This document shows positions 45,541 through 56,321 of a DNA stretch of 64,000 bases, in pieces. Position numbers and translations under genes: made by a program. The stretch comes from Phoronis australis. Taxonomy: Eukaryota; Phoronida; Phoronidae. Every line of letters starts with the position of its first letter. Position 1 is the stretch's first letter. The notes under the pieces were generated by a model that was given only the letters and a program-made list of their open reading frames with translations, made no database searches and was not told where the DNA came from. The DNA is taken from NCBI GenBank assembly GCA_002633005.1, contig NMRA01000124.1, forward strand, positions 575,814 through 639,813. Reading direction: 5' to 3'.

Positions 45541-46559
45541 ATTATAGATAGTTGACTTAATTTTCAGGCCTGTCGAAAACCTCAACAGGTTGTCCAATGC
45601 CATCACTGAAATCACAGGGGATAGTGTTACAGTAAGTTAGTCGAACATTCAAGAACAGACCGTAAACGATCAATCACCTTGGTAAGGCTCTCCTCACTTC
45701 CAAGATATTGAAAGAGTAACTAAGCACTGAGAAAGCTATTTTTCTATCACCAAAACAAATTTCAGTGGCAACACCAATGAAAGTCAAAGTCGTCCAGGGA
45801 TTTAGTTACTTTCTCCACGAAGTGATAACGCCACCTGGGCTGGGTTGCATAAAACTTCAAAGTTATCCGCCGGAGAAGTTGCGTGACGTCAGGTACTGTA
45901 CATTGTTCAACAATAGCAACGTGGCGCGTGATAATGCGACGGCATTGTTGCTGTGTAGTGTATAACTTTTGTGCAGCTGGGTTCTGGTGAATGACCATTA
46001 AAAAGACAGTCGTTGAGACATGAACTACGTCGTTATCATGATGATAGGTATTGACAATATTCAACTCTTGCTGCGCCAGTCAAAACCCTTGTGGAGACAA
46101 ACAATATTATCAGTGGCCGACAGGTGTAGTAAACCGGGACGGGATCGTAGATTTGGGAAATCCTCTAATATTGAAACATATCACTTCTAAGATGATTAAT
46201 TTGAAGTTAGAGTCATTACAAAGCGTGATACATGTCTGTTTTTCCTCGCTGTAAGTAGGCGGGGTTACATCATTTGGAGCCTCATTCGAAATAGGAGCGG
46301 TTGCCAGCGCAGGGACTACTTATCTCATCCCACAATCTCACTACGGAATTTTTAGATCAGATCCATGAAAATGTCGACACTCGTACATGATATAGATGGA
46401 GAGGTATGTGTGAAAATGAGATATAACTTTCTCCACAGACATATTGTCATGGTAGTTTTTGGGGGTGAACTTTATCTGTGAATGTGCTGACTTTAGGCAT
46501 ATGGTGACACTCCATAGTTTTTTAGCCACGGTTGAATTTGTTGTTGTCAATTTCACTAA
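45541..46559. other. No recognised feature
   Basis: Contains a 100-codon minus-strand frame (46064-45762) and overlapping plus-strand frames of 66-67 codons, none with a recognised signature. Confidence 0.4.
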
Positions 46560-47770
46560 CAAAAGCAACGCAGAGCGTTGAAATGCGCCCACGATAGCAA
46601 TCGCAAACGGTGTGCTTATATGGGTGTTTTAGAATCATAAAAATGACCATTAGATTGCGCAGAATGCGTCAAACCCATTCGAATTAAGATGGGGGCGTCG
46701 TCTTTGTAATACATGTAAGACACAACTATTTGCTAAATTTCATAAAAATAACCCAAGGAACTCCTAAGATATAGAGGCAACGATTGGTACTAGGGGGCAC
46801 AGCTACAGTCCCATCTGTCTGGAACTCATCGTCATCTGTTGTCATCTCTATAGGAGCCCATCTTCCAAAGATCCTTCGAAGGGTTAAGAAGATGTAGCCG
46901 TAGGTGCAAAAAAAGCGAAATTGCCCCTAAGGGGCGTCTGAACACTCGAAAACATCCAAAAATCAACGTCAGGAACTCAATCGTCAATTTTCAGTGGATT
47001 GGCAGATGGAGAGGCAAAAATTTTAAATGGCCACCAATTGGCGCAGAAAACGCCAAATCTGTCTGAGAATGGGAAGGCGTTGTCTCCTTAATAGAAACCT
47101 ATTTTCCAAATTTCATGAAAATTCATTACTGAAATCCGGAGAAACTCAGGCAAACGTAAGAAACCATTTTGCCAATAGGGTGCACAGTGGTATTTGAATC
47201 AGTTTGACACTCGTTACCGTTTGTCGACGGCTCCACAGGACTAGGCCTGCATCTTTCAAGTTTTACAAAGCTCCTTCAAAGGGTTAAGGAGATTCGGCTG
47301 CAGACGCAAAAAATCGCCACTAGGGGCGACACGGTAGTCGGACCTGTCCGAAAGTCAACGTCACTCGTGTCCTTCTCGTCAGCAACAGATCTGTAAATTT
47401 TCATAATGATCCTTTGAGCGGTATGACAGATAGAGAGGCGTACGCCAGAAAACGGACGCAAAAATAACAAAAACGGCCACTAAATGGCGTAAAATTCGTC
47501 GAATCCATCCGTAAATGGAATGGCATCATCGGCTTCTCATTAAAACCTATTTGCCGAATTTCAAGAAAATACATCAAGGTACTTCGAAGATACAGAGTTA
47601 AACGTCAACCAAAATTGCCACTAGGGGCACAGCAGTATTCGGATCGGTTCGAAACTCGTCGTTATCTGTCGTCAGCCACATAGAAACACACCTGTCAAAT
47701 TTCAATAACATCCTACAAACGGTTTAGGAGATACAGACGCCGGACGCCCTGACCCTCAGACAGAGATGAC
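46560..47770 (-). repeat. Higher-order tandem array, copy 2 (inverted, about 8 subunits)
   Basis: Same family as 20930-22650 in opposite orientation. Core words recur near 46643, 46788, 46924, 47029, 47171, 47306, 47474 and 47617. Three types alternate and return after about 385 and then 445 bases (types at 46643/47029/47474, 46788/47171/47617, 46924/47306). The outer edge at 46560-46650, which reads tgaccatttttatgattcta and gtgggcgcattccaacg-like words on the minus strand, is also the outer edge of array 1 at 22570-22655, so the array has a defined border and is part of a mobile or copied unit. Confidence 0.8.
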
Positions 47771-48410
47771 GGCAATATGCACCTATATACAAATACGTGG
47801 GCGCATAAAAATTGGCAACTGCTGGGTTGGCTGGGCATTTAAAGTTTTGTGCTGCACGTGAAGGCTGCGAATGGGACGTGCTTTATTTTTGAGTCTGTTC
47901 TTGGTGTCAGTTGTTAACCCTTTGACCCACTTTTTTCTCAGTCGTGGCTTTTCCTAAACCTTAACTGCTTACAGGCGTGAAGTTGAAATGTAACAGGAAA
48001 TTCAGGTACCCTTCAGGCATTTTGGACTTGCAAAAATCTGGCTGGTCGATACCCTTTTTCAGTTTTGGCAGTTTGAACTTATTGTTTCTCAGTTCAAAGT
48101 AATCGCATGAAAATGGTGGCTTTGCGGTGAAAACTGATGATTTGGGGTATTTTTGTTCGTTTTAAGTAGTACTTGCACATCCGGTAGTCGTAAAAGATGG
48201 AAAATTTTCGAATCAGTTTCAATAAACTTTATGCAAGGTTTATGAAGTCTTTGAGCCAGTATACTGTTCATATTTTTCAGATTTTGTGGAACAGACTGTT
48301 TGAGCTGCCAAGACCTGGTTTCTCAAGTAAAAAATCAACAAAGCAAAAACTGTTGAGTGCCATGTATAGCAAGTTGTGGAACTTTTAAACTGACGATTGA
48401 TTTGCCGTAT
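47771..48410. other. No recognised feature
   Basis: A word near 48005, ttcaggtacccttcaggc, resembles the start of the direct repeats that frame array 1, but the similarity does not extend. Confidence 0.35.
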
Positions 48411-48480
48411 GTATGAAGTTCGCACATGCGTAGACAACTTTCACCTCCAAAGGGAACTGTGATGTTACGAATTTACACAA
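48411..48480 (+). mobile_element. Family E fragment
   Basis: tgaagttcgcacatgcgtag followed by a degenerate copy of the tgaggttacgaa arm, as at 14178. Only the left arm is present. Confidence 0.55.
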
Positions 48481-49261
48481 GGTGTAAAGAATGTTCAAAA
48501 CATTCAGCTATTACTCGACAGATTTGCCTTGAGCTGCTTTGATTGGAGAGTCATAGTTTTAGGCTTCGTGTAAGCCCCTGTTGTCAGTTGGTGAACTCTA
48601 CAGGTACTTGATTTGTTTACATACAGTCTCTTGACCTTCAAAAATATCGTTAGCATAAAATGTGCTGTAAATACTCTTTCTATTAAAAACAAATTTTGAT
48701 TAAAATCTCTTGCCGTCATCCAATTGTGTTCAATTTGTTCCGAATTCGAACGGAAAAAACCAGCACTTTGTAATCGATTGAGATCTGGCTCTGCAAGTTG
48801 GTTTGTCACGGGAAGACATTAATTAATAACGAACTGCAATACTTTCCTAGCCATCCTCCGTCTAAATACGGCCAAGATGGGACTAGTTTTAAACCGGGAA
48901 TGGTCTAAATCAAAAGTTCGTTTCTTTGACGGAACACAGGTTTGAAGCAGATTTAAGGCTGAGTAGGATATTATCTACACGTTTTATGTCACGCTCATTC
49001 GATACAATTCGTCATTTCCGTACGACGTTATAAGGTAGTAGATGCACACAATAACGTCACTCGGAAGTGAACGAACTTTGTATCGAACGAGTTATCTTAT
49101 GCATTTAGATGTTTATAAAACCATAGAAAATAACTCCCTGAAAGTAAATATTTTCTGAAAGTAGAAAGTCTGTAGACATCTAGTTTTTATTTTTTTTTAC
49201 CAACCCGTCATGAATTGAGTCATGTAAACATATGAAATTTAGCAAAAGAGAGGTGCGTTCA
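48481..49261. other. No recognised feature
   Basis: A 101-codon minus-strand frame at 48504-48809 has no recognised motif. Confidence 0.4.
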
Positions 49262-49590
49262 TAGCGAAACGTCAAGAACAAGATCAAATTTCACTTGACA
49301 TATTTGTTGAAGATGTAATCTCAAAAATGCTGTTACAGTTTTTAAAATGTTTCCTTTAGTTTTATCCAACTTTCTATTTTTTCATGAAAATCTTTCGCGA
49401 CACATTTTTATAGTCCCTTGTGAACATGTGGAACATTTTAAAAACAATTGCTAACGGCGTTTTGGAAAACATTCCCTCATATACTGTATGTAAAAAAGTT
49501 TCATACGGCGGAATCCGATCGAACGTTTCTGAGATGTGATGTTCCGATGTTAACCAAATTTGCACGTTTTTCTAAACTCCTACTACAATG
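49262..49590 (-). repeat. Family D dispersed repeat, copy 4 (inverted)
   Basis: Read on the minus strand it carries caaatttggttaacatcgga, acatcacatctcagaaac, gttttccaaaacgccg and aaaatgttccacatgttc in family D order. The gataccgttgttttg end is missing. Confidence 0.7.
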
Positions 49591-50650
49591 CTAACATCGG
49601 AGATCCAAATTAATGCTTTTGTACTTTTCCTGCTGCTTTAAGACGTACCCCTGGGTCGCAACCAATTTGCGTTGCCTCTCCGGCTCTCTATTCTTCTTGT
49701 GCCGCAGGCTTGTCGGTTGTACCGCTCTCATCTCGGAGTCCTACTCGGGACAGTACCCCCTCCCCCCAACTAGCTCCGCCACAGGATGTGAGTATTACAA
49801 CTGTATCTACGCCAAGTGTATTCCTAACACGACAAGGTACTGAAATGAGTCAAATTCCTTTTAGACGTGTTAAATACATGTACTTTTGTGCAACATATCG
49901 TTGTTTCGTTTTATTCCACACAACCACTAATTAGTTATTACACATTTTATGCCCCCCTTATCATGTGCCCCCATCGGAAACCCCTCACATTTTCTTGACC
50001 TATCACACTGAGTCGACTGGTGCATTGACATCATCTTTGTGACGAGCACCTTAGTGCACTGACTACAGCCTGAACAGCTGATCGTCTGTAGGGAAAAAAT
50101 TAACTAATTTACTCAAGGAAAGTCACCAATTAGAAACATCGCCGACATTATGCATCAATATCTATTGATAACGCGATTTCTAAACAAAACAATCTTGTCA
50201 GGAAAAGCACCCTTCGAACAGCGGTATAGATCTCTGATAGGGCGCTATCGATTCACTCACGGCGAACCAAGTTCGAAGTATTTGCACCCATGTAAACGCC
50301 ATACAACAGCTATGTTCCGTACTAAATCTGACAACGGTAAACTTTCCGAACTCCGTAGTGAAAAAGCGTATTTATTTTTTCACGAAAGATGTCCTAATTA
50401 TCCACTAACAACATCCCCGACAATAAATCACTGCGGTCCCTTTGTTTGGGCACGAGGTCCCGGTATACGATCGTTACTCAGAAATGTCGTCAATCAACGG
50501 TGTGTGTGAATCTACGTCTCGTTTTTATCGCATAAAACAAACTTGAAGATGATAAGCCTTGGCTATTACTTGCCAAACGACGGGTCATAACTTGTCTTGT
50601 CGGCAAGAAATTCTCAAGCCCTCGTTTTTGGAACTGGACACCTCTACACA
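49591..50650. other. No supported gene; one 119-codon open frame
   Basis: The frame at 50150-50509 (plus strand) is basic and somewhat GC-richer than its flanks, but has no recognisable domain, signal peptide or membrane segment and no clear splice borders. I leave it as an open frame of unknown status. Confidence 0.35.
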
Positions 50651-50775
50651 CCTCCACTACGCACCTCCACTACGCACCTCCACTACGCACCTCCACTACG
50701 CACCTCCACTACGCACCTCCACTACGCACCTCCACTACGCACCTTCACGACACACCTCCACTACACACCTCCACC
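50651..50775. repeat. 13-bp minisatellite
   Basis: About nine copies of cctccactacgca, the last two or three with substitutions. Read in three frames because 13 is not a multiple of three. The repeated block downstream (copy A) begins inside it. Confidence 0.9.
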
Positions 50776-50790
50776 AGAAAATTCAGGAAT

Positions 50791-50863
50791 TCTAACTATG
50801 AACCGAACCACAGGTCTCTAGATTGCCGGTTTAGTGCTCTTACCACTGAGCTACTGAGGATCC
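50791..50863 (-). repeat. tRNA-like SINE head (in copy A)
   Basis: On the minus strand tagctcagtggtaagagca is a perfect tRNA A-box/D-arm and gtggttcggttc is a B-box. An anticodon-like arm ctaaa-ccggcaa-tctag pairs at four of five positions, with GGC in the anticodon place. Acceptor and T stems do not pair well, so it is SINE-type or a pseudogene rather than a working tRNA. Confidence 0.6.
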
Positions 50864-51221
50864 GATATCTGTGCAATGACTGTTAGCAGCCAACTGTTAT
50901 GTTATACATCCCACGAGCGACGTTTCGCCTTTTCGCAAGAAATTTGAACAACCATATAATCAGCTAAATCGTGACACAAAAATGGAACTGTCGAGATCTG
51001 TGTCGCTGTACTGAATAAAACAATTTTGTTATCATTAATAGATGTAATTTGGAAATTCTGATATTTGAAATCTGCAACCGTCATCGTATGGTAAGTTTTC
51101 TTGTGAAAAGGGACTGCTTGTCTTGCTTCACAAAGATGATTTAATTTGCGTCGATTACTGGAGAATAAGTTGATCATTGGTCTCTAGAGGCATTGGAATC
51201 GAATAAACCCCTCACTCATCG

Positions 51222-51252
51222 AAAAAGGCCTGGCGGACCAGGCCGAAACGTC
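51222..51252 (+). other. Stem-loop followed by GAAACGTC
   Basis: ggcctgg-cgga-ccaggcc is a perfect 7-bp stem, followed at once by gaaacgtc and preceded by ctcatcgaaaaa. In copy B (near 52397-52424) one stem base changes C to T, which still pairs as G-U. The layout recalls a hammerhead-like motif, but the invariant CTGATGA box is not intact. Confidence 0.5.
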
Positions 51253-51713
51253 TGCGTTTAAACTGAATCGTGTCTAAGTAAATGATTATCTTCTATTCCA
51301 TTGCGTCGATTAGCACGAGCGCCACCTAATTTTTTTCTGGGCTAAATGGGGTTCTTGATTGGGTCGTACGTTAGTAATTTGCGTAATCAGTTAATGCCAG
51401 GAGTAAACAAAGAGGTGACACGCTTGTGTGTACCAATAATACATATATTGAACATGTTCAAGTCATTTGGCCATTTTACTCCGTCTTTAAGTGAAGTTCG
51501 CCTCTTGGTCACATCTCTAATCTTTGATCATTTGCATTCGACGGAGGGGACTGAATTGAACATTTTTCATGGCGAGCTTTTTAGTGGGCGCTAGTAAAAA
51601 TAGCTGACAAGAGGTTTGTGTCCGAATTACGTAACTCGTAATACAGTTCAAGGTGCACTCCTAAGCAGGACGAATAGTTCTTAGACCAGAAGTAATGACG
51701 CCGACCCCTCTTA

Positions 51714-51931
51714 AGCCTTGGTCACAACCCGCCGTAAGTGCAAGTGCGTGCTGTCTACGTGTAAAAACGTGGGGGAAATTTGGCGATCCGTACGTGGCAA
51801 GTACGGCCTCCGTGCGTTTTGGTGAATACGCAGGAGAACGCAGACACGACGTAGCACTTTTAGTGCATGCAGAACTTTCTCTGCGTGCAAGCTGCGTTCG
51901 CATTACAGATTCACGGCAGTACGTGTGACGT
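51714..51931 (+). other. CpG-rich segment between the duplicates
   Basis: 218 bases starting agccttggtcacaacc, richer in CpG than the flanks, present after copy A only. It has the look of the beginning of a MITE inserted at the TTA end of copy A and cut off by the N at 51932. Confidence 0.45.
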
Positions 51932-51932
51932 N
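51932..51932. other. Ambiguous base (N) at a duplication junction
   Basis: A single N directly before copy B, which begins inside what would be the 13-bp minisatellite. Best read as an assembly join. Confidence 0.8.
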
Positions 51933-52882
51933 CTACACACCTCCACCAGAAAATTCAGGAATTCTAACTGGGAATCGAACCACAGGTCTCTAGATTGCCG
52001 GTTTAGTGCTCTTACCACTGAGCTACTGAGGATCCGATATCTGTGCAATGACTGTTAGCAGCCAACTGTTATGTTATACATCCCAAGAACGACGTTTCGC
52101 CTTTTTGCAAGAAATTTGAACAACCATATAATCAGCTATATCGTGACACAAAAGTGGAACTGTCGAGATCTGTTTCGCTGTACTTAATTAAACAATTTTG
52201 TTATCACTAATAGATGTTATTTGGAAATTCTGAGATTTGAAATCTGCAACCGTCATCGTATGGTAAGTTTTCTTGTCAAAAGGCACTGCTTGTCTCGCTT
52301 CACAAAGATGATTTAATTTGCGTCGATTACTGGAGAATAAGTTGATCATTGGTCTCTAGAGGCATTGGAATAGAATAAACCCCTCACTCATCGAAAAAGG
52401 TCTGGCGGACCAGGCCGAAACGTCTGCGTCTAAACTGAATCGTCTCTAAGTAAATGATTATCTTCTATTCCATTGCGTCGATTAGCACGAGCGCCACCTA
52501 ATTTTTTTCTGTAAATGGGGTTCTTGATTGGGTCGTACGTTAGTAATTTGCGTAATCAGTTAATGCCAGGAGTAAACAAAGAGATGACACGCTTGTGTGT
52601 ACCAATAATACATATATTGAACATGTTCAAGTCATTTGGCCATTTTACTCCGTCTTTAAGTGAAGTTCGCCTCTTGGTCACGTCTCTAATCTTTGATCAT
52701 TTGCATTCGACGGAGGGGACTGAATTGAATATTCTTCATGGCAAGCTTTTTAGTGTGCGCTAGTAAAAATAGCTGACAAGTGGTTTGTGGCCGAATTACG
52801 TAACTCGTAATACAGTTCAAGGTGCACTCCTAAGCAGGACGAATAGTTCTTAGACCGGAAGTAATGACGCCGACCCCTCTTA
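51933..52882 (+). repeat. Direct duplication, copy B (950 bp)
   Basis: Second copy of 50761-51713. It starts right after the N without the minisatellite and continues past the shared end into different sequence (gttctcctacttttg). The tRNA-like head lies at 51963-52035 and keeps a better B-box (gtggttcgattcc). Confidence 0.9.
51963..52035 (-). repeat. tRNA-like SINE head (in copy B)
   Basis: Same element as at 50791-50863, with the B-box reading ggttcgattcc. Confidence 0.6.
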
Positions 52883-53169
52883 GTTCTCCTACTTTTGCAA
52901 GTTCAATTTCTGTTTTCGATTTTTCCTTCGGTAATAGCTTACTATAGTTACATTCCATCTTAACGCTCGCGATTTACGTTGGAAAGGCTTGAGTCTTAAC
53001 ACAGGCAAATTGCCAATTTATTACACTTGTTCCGTGTAATTAATTAAACAAACCGCCGCAGGTGTATTTCATTCACAAAGTTAGTAATATAAATAATTGC
53101 CGTCGTTATTAGGTAATTGCGTCCGTCAATACAAACTTGTTTCACGATCCAAGATTTTCTTTACGGGTA

Positions 53170-53590
53170 GTACTGAAGTCGCTTTCCCATTAGGGGAAGT
53201 TTGGTTTACCGAAGCTTCGTCGAAATTTCGCTTTCCTTTCCGACTAGACATCGATATCGAAGTTATCGCTGACACCAGAAGACACAGTTCATTCGTACTC
53301 TTAAACGAATATTGAGTTGTGGGTTCGAGGCTAACTGAAAATTGGTCTCCTTCCCTTTTATGAGTATTTCTGAAAATGATCAATGTCATTCTTCATCAGA
53401 TATGCTTTATTTTATTTATTTACGTCCATCTCTTGAGAGCACGTCGGCTACGCTACAGTAACAAAGAACACGTTTTGCGAGTTTCGCGTGATTGTATATC
53501 GTTGCTGCGATCTCTACCGATAACTTCGACGAAGCTTTCGCTTTGGTTGTTCCCATTACACCGAAGTTTCGGTGAGTACCGAAGACGGTT
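53170..53590 (+). mobile_element. Family I element, plus-strand copy
   Basis: Matches 59110-59545 in inverse orientation across its length: accgaagcttcgtcgaaatt, ctttcctttccgacta, tatcgaagttatcgctgaca, cgtactcttaaacgaatatt, aaaatgatcaatg, gcacgtcggctacgct, agaacacgttttgcgag and ctctaccgataacttcgacg. Both ends are rich in the palindrome-like word accgaagtttcggt, consistent with short terminal inverted repeats. A frame containing KEHVLRV and SLPIT/PLPIT is open in both copies (53376-53606 plus; 59330-58938 minus), but this may only reflect DNA similarity. Confidence 0.75.
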
Positions 53591-54240
53591 CGATAATTCA
53601 TTGTAAATATCCATGGTTTTGGCGTCCCTTCTTACTGTGCTAGGATATCAAACAAGTACCAAAATTATTCGCGCGTGCACACATACGCACATACACACAA
53701 AATAATGTTCAGCTTTCGCAGAAACTCATGGTTGAGAAAACAAGCTCGAAAAAAATTAGTTGTAGTTCTCAGTCGATCAGACATTTCGACATGTGCTCGC
53801 TAGTCGACGGGGGCAAACTGGTCACACGAGCTTTTGGGTAATGTTTTGGGAGCCTCAGTCAACGGACCCTCTCCCATTCAGTGTGAGGAAATGACTTATT
53901 TTCTGGAAATCTGACGCTGATGTACATGTAGGTCAAATCAATATCAGTGAATGCTCAGGCATCTGAAATTAAACAAAATTTCCGTTGCAATTAGCATTTG
54001 TGTTAGCAATAAGCTTTCGACGGACCGTCTCGCACCTCGAACAACTTGCGTCCTCAGAACATTAAAAATAATTCGCCTTTTTTCGGTCAGTCTATACGAT
54101 GGCATTTTACGTTGTACAAATTTGACGTTTCCTGTACGTTTGGCTACAAAAATTATTATATCAATGGTGGGCCCGTTGTTGCTGATGCCAATATATTGGT
54201 TTATATAGGGAAAATCTTTTGATGAACGACAGAGCTGAAA
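53591..54240. other. No recognised feature
   Basis: Contains a 134-codon minus-strand frame that runs into the 280-bp duplication (54348-53944); no motif is recognised. Confidence 0.4.
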
Positions 54241-54520
54241 ATTTGCTCGTGTAACCATAGCTACAGGGAAATTTCGTGTCAAGATTCCGCATGTCTTGGC
54301 TGGCTGAGACAAACAGGTGGACGAAAGAGCTGATTGTGCTTTTTGCACTAGTGTTATACGTCAGTTTGTTGGCAGGGAACTAGATAGATAGTAGTTGTCT
54401 TACATGCAAAGTATGACTATTTAGAACTCACAAGAAATGTTGTTAAACGTGGAATATCCTAAAAATATGTTTTGCACTCACTCACCTATACATCGACACT
54501 GGGTGTACTTCCGCGCTTGG
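54241..54520 (+). repeat. 280-bp direct duplication, copy 1
   Basis: Identical to 54522-54801 except for about two substitutions. The two copies are separated by a single N, and both have exactly the same length. Confidence 0.95.
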
Positions 54521-54521
54521 N
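54521..54521. other. Ambiguous base (N) between two 280-bp copies
   Basis: Lies exactly between two near-identical 280-bp blocks, the pattern expected when two contigs with an unrecognised end overlap are joined. Confidence 0.85.
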
Positions 54522-54801
54522 ATTTGCTCGTGTAACCATAGCTACAGGGAAATTTTGTGTCAAGATTCCACATGTCTTGGCTGGCTGAGACAAACAGGTG
54601 GACGAAAGAGCTGATTGTGCTTTTTGCACTAGTGTTATACGTCAGTTTGTTGGCAGGGAACTAGATAGATAGTAGTTGTCTTACATGCAAAGTATGACTA
54701 TTTAGAACTCACAAGAAATGTTGTTAAACGTGGAATATCCTAAAAATATGTTTTGCACTCACTCACCTATACATCGACACTGGGTGTACTTCCGCGCTTG
54801 G
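54522..54801 (+). repeat. 280-bp direct duplication, copy 2
   Basis: Second copy of 54241-54520; sequence then continues uniquely. Confidence 0.95.
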
Positions 54802-56193
54802 ATATTATTCAACACTGAGAAACACAACGTAAGCCACACGTGTGGATCGTATTCAGGGTGTCTTTGTACCATTTATAATATTTTTATCAGGGGCGAACAG
54901 ATGCTATCAAGCGATGATACCAACTTTTGTTGCCGATTGAATGAACGGCTCGGTATTCACGAGGTAGTGCTCAGAAATAAAAGTCTTTCTTTTTTGTTGG
55001 ACTTGTTTGGGAAGAGTCTGCAATTCATCGGCATGAAAGCGTTCGTGTGACAGGTGGTTCATATGATTTGCCTGAATGCATGCATTCCTAAGGGAGGGTC
55101 TCTTGCTACAATTGCGACACCTAGTGAATTTCGAGTTCCCCATGCATGGAAACAGAAATGGTTTGAAGTAATGCCCAAAGGCGCCGTATTGTCACTAAGA
55201 AAAATGTCAAGATGCATTATCTACTGCACATACCTTGCACTATTTGTCCCGATAACATATAAGGAAGCCTTTCAAACTGTTGCGCGCTATGTAGCAATCT
55301 GCGCGATGTAGGAATATTCCTTCATTGCACAGCATTGCAAGAATTGCCCTCAGTGCGAATCCAAAATTTGCTTTTGTAAGTTTAAGAAACCATTGTTTGT
55401 TTATGAACAATAGCATTCGAAGCTGTATTGGTCCCCCAAACTACGGAAACTTGTTACGATTTTTTCACATGGTTGAGTTCCGCCATGTACTGTAGGCCTA
55501 TTGATGGTATATAGTCCACCGCAATGGTTTGTGAGTCGAGTCTATAAAAACGATTAGAACGGTCCGGTGGACCTTTCAGACGATCAAAATATACCACAGT
55601 GACCGAAAACATTCAAATTGGTAACATACCCTTTCGGGGCCTTTTTCACTTCGCGCACAGTGACCGTCCATCTGGATTTTCATTCGTTTAAAATGAAACA
55701 TTGTGACGACAAAACACAGTTCTGTTGCTTAAAATGAGAGAGTACAACCATGTTTCATTTTAGCGCACAGCATATATTTAAAAACTTCCATAATGATCCT
55801 TGTAATTCCTACAGTGTTGCGCTTTGTTGGAATTCCTTTATTGTCCTGCGCGATGCAGGAGTAATTGTACGTCGCGCAAATGCCTACTGAACAGATTAGA
55901 AGTAATAACGCACTCAGTTGCGGATTTTCATTTAAGTTATTTAAAGTAAATTAGGAAGTCCGATCAGGAGGCAGTTCAAGACAACATTTCGTACACAAAC
56001 CATTGACACCTGTTGCAGATGTTCTCAAAACGGACTGAACATGAGTTGCGAAACGCATTTAAACTGCTCAAGATGAAAGTTCTCGAACAAAATTATGTAG
56101 AAGAATTTGATTACATACCAAGGTGAAAAACGGTACTTTTGCGATCGGCACTGTCTTAAAATCTATCGTATATACTAGTATTGAAGAACTGGA
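54802..56193. other. No recognised feature
   Basis: Frames of 78-110 codons on both strands overlap each other and carry no motif. A small inverted pair, taaaatgaaaca and tgtttcatttta, lies at 55689-55761. Confidence 0.4.
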
Positions 56194-56321
56194 TAGAGTT
56201 CAGGAACGCTAGGGCCTACGCTAGGACCTCGCTAAAAAGCAAAACTTCGCGAGATTACTTCAAATGAGAACACGTGATTTTGGCTAGACTTTTCTAATCG
56301 CAAGACAGCTACTGTACTCTA
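56194..56321 (-). mobile_element. Family H MITE, copy 4 (inverted)
   Basis: Begins tagagttcag and ends tactgtactcta, the family's inverted ends. On the minus strand it reads aaaatcacgtgttctcattt, ctcgcgaagttttgcttttt and gcgaggtcctagcg. It lacks about 15 bases of the interior of copy 3. Confidence 0.8.

Larger units (their letters stand above)
50761..51713 (+). repeat. Direct duplication, copy A (953 bp)
   Basis: Nearly identical to 51933-52882 (a few percent differences, including a short indel near 51340 and scattered substitutions). It starts in the 13-bp minisatellite and ends at gacccctctta. It contains a tRNA-like SINE head on the minus strand, a stem-loop at 51220-51250, and a short 82-codon frame at 51346-51594 that is preserved in copy B but shows no recognised family. 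Confidence 0.9.

Noticed and set aside
45762-46064. 100-codon minus-strand frame
   Set aside because: No recognised motif, overlapping frames on the other strand of similar quality, and AT-rich composition like the surroundings.
50651-50775. CRISPR array
   Set aside because: Units are contiguous 13-mers without spacers, in a eukaryotic context.
50559-50821. Thr/His/Tyr-rich repeat proteins
   Set aside because: They are translations of a 13-bp minisatellite read in different frames.
50791-52035. Functional tRNA genes
   Set aside because: A-box and B-box are good but acceptor and T stems do not pair, and the two loci are copies within an artefactual or recent duplication.
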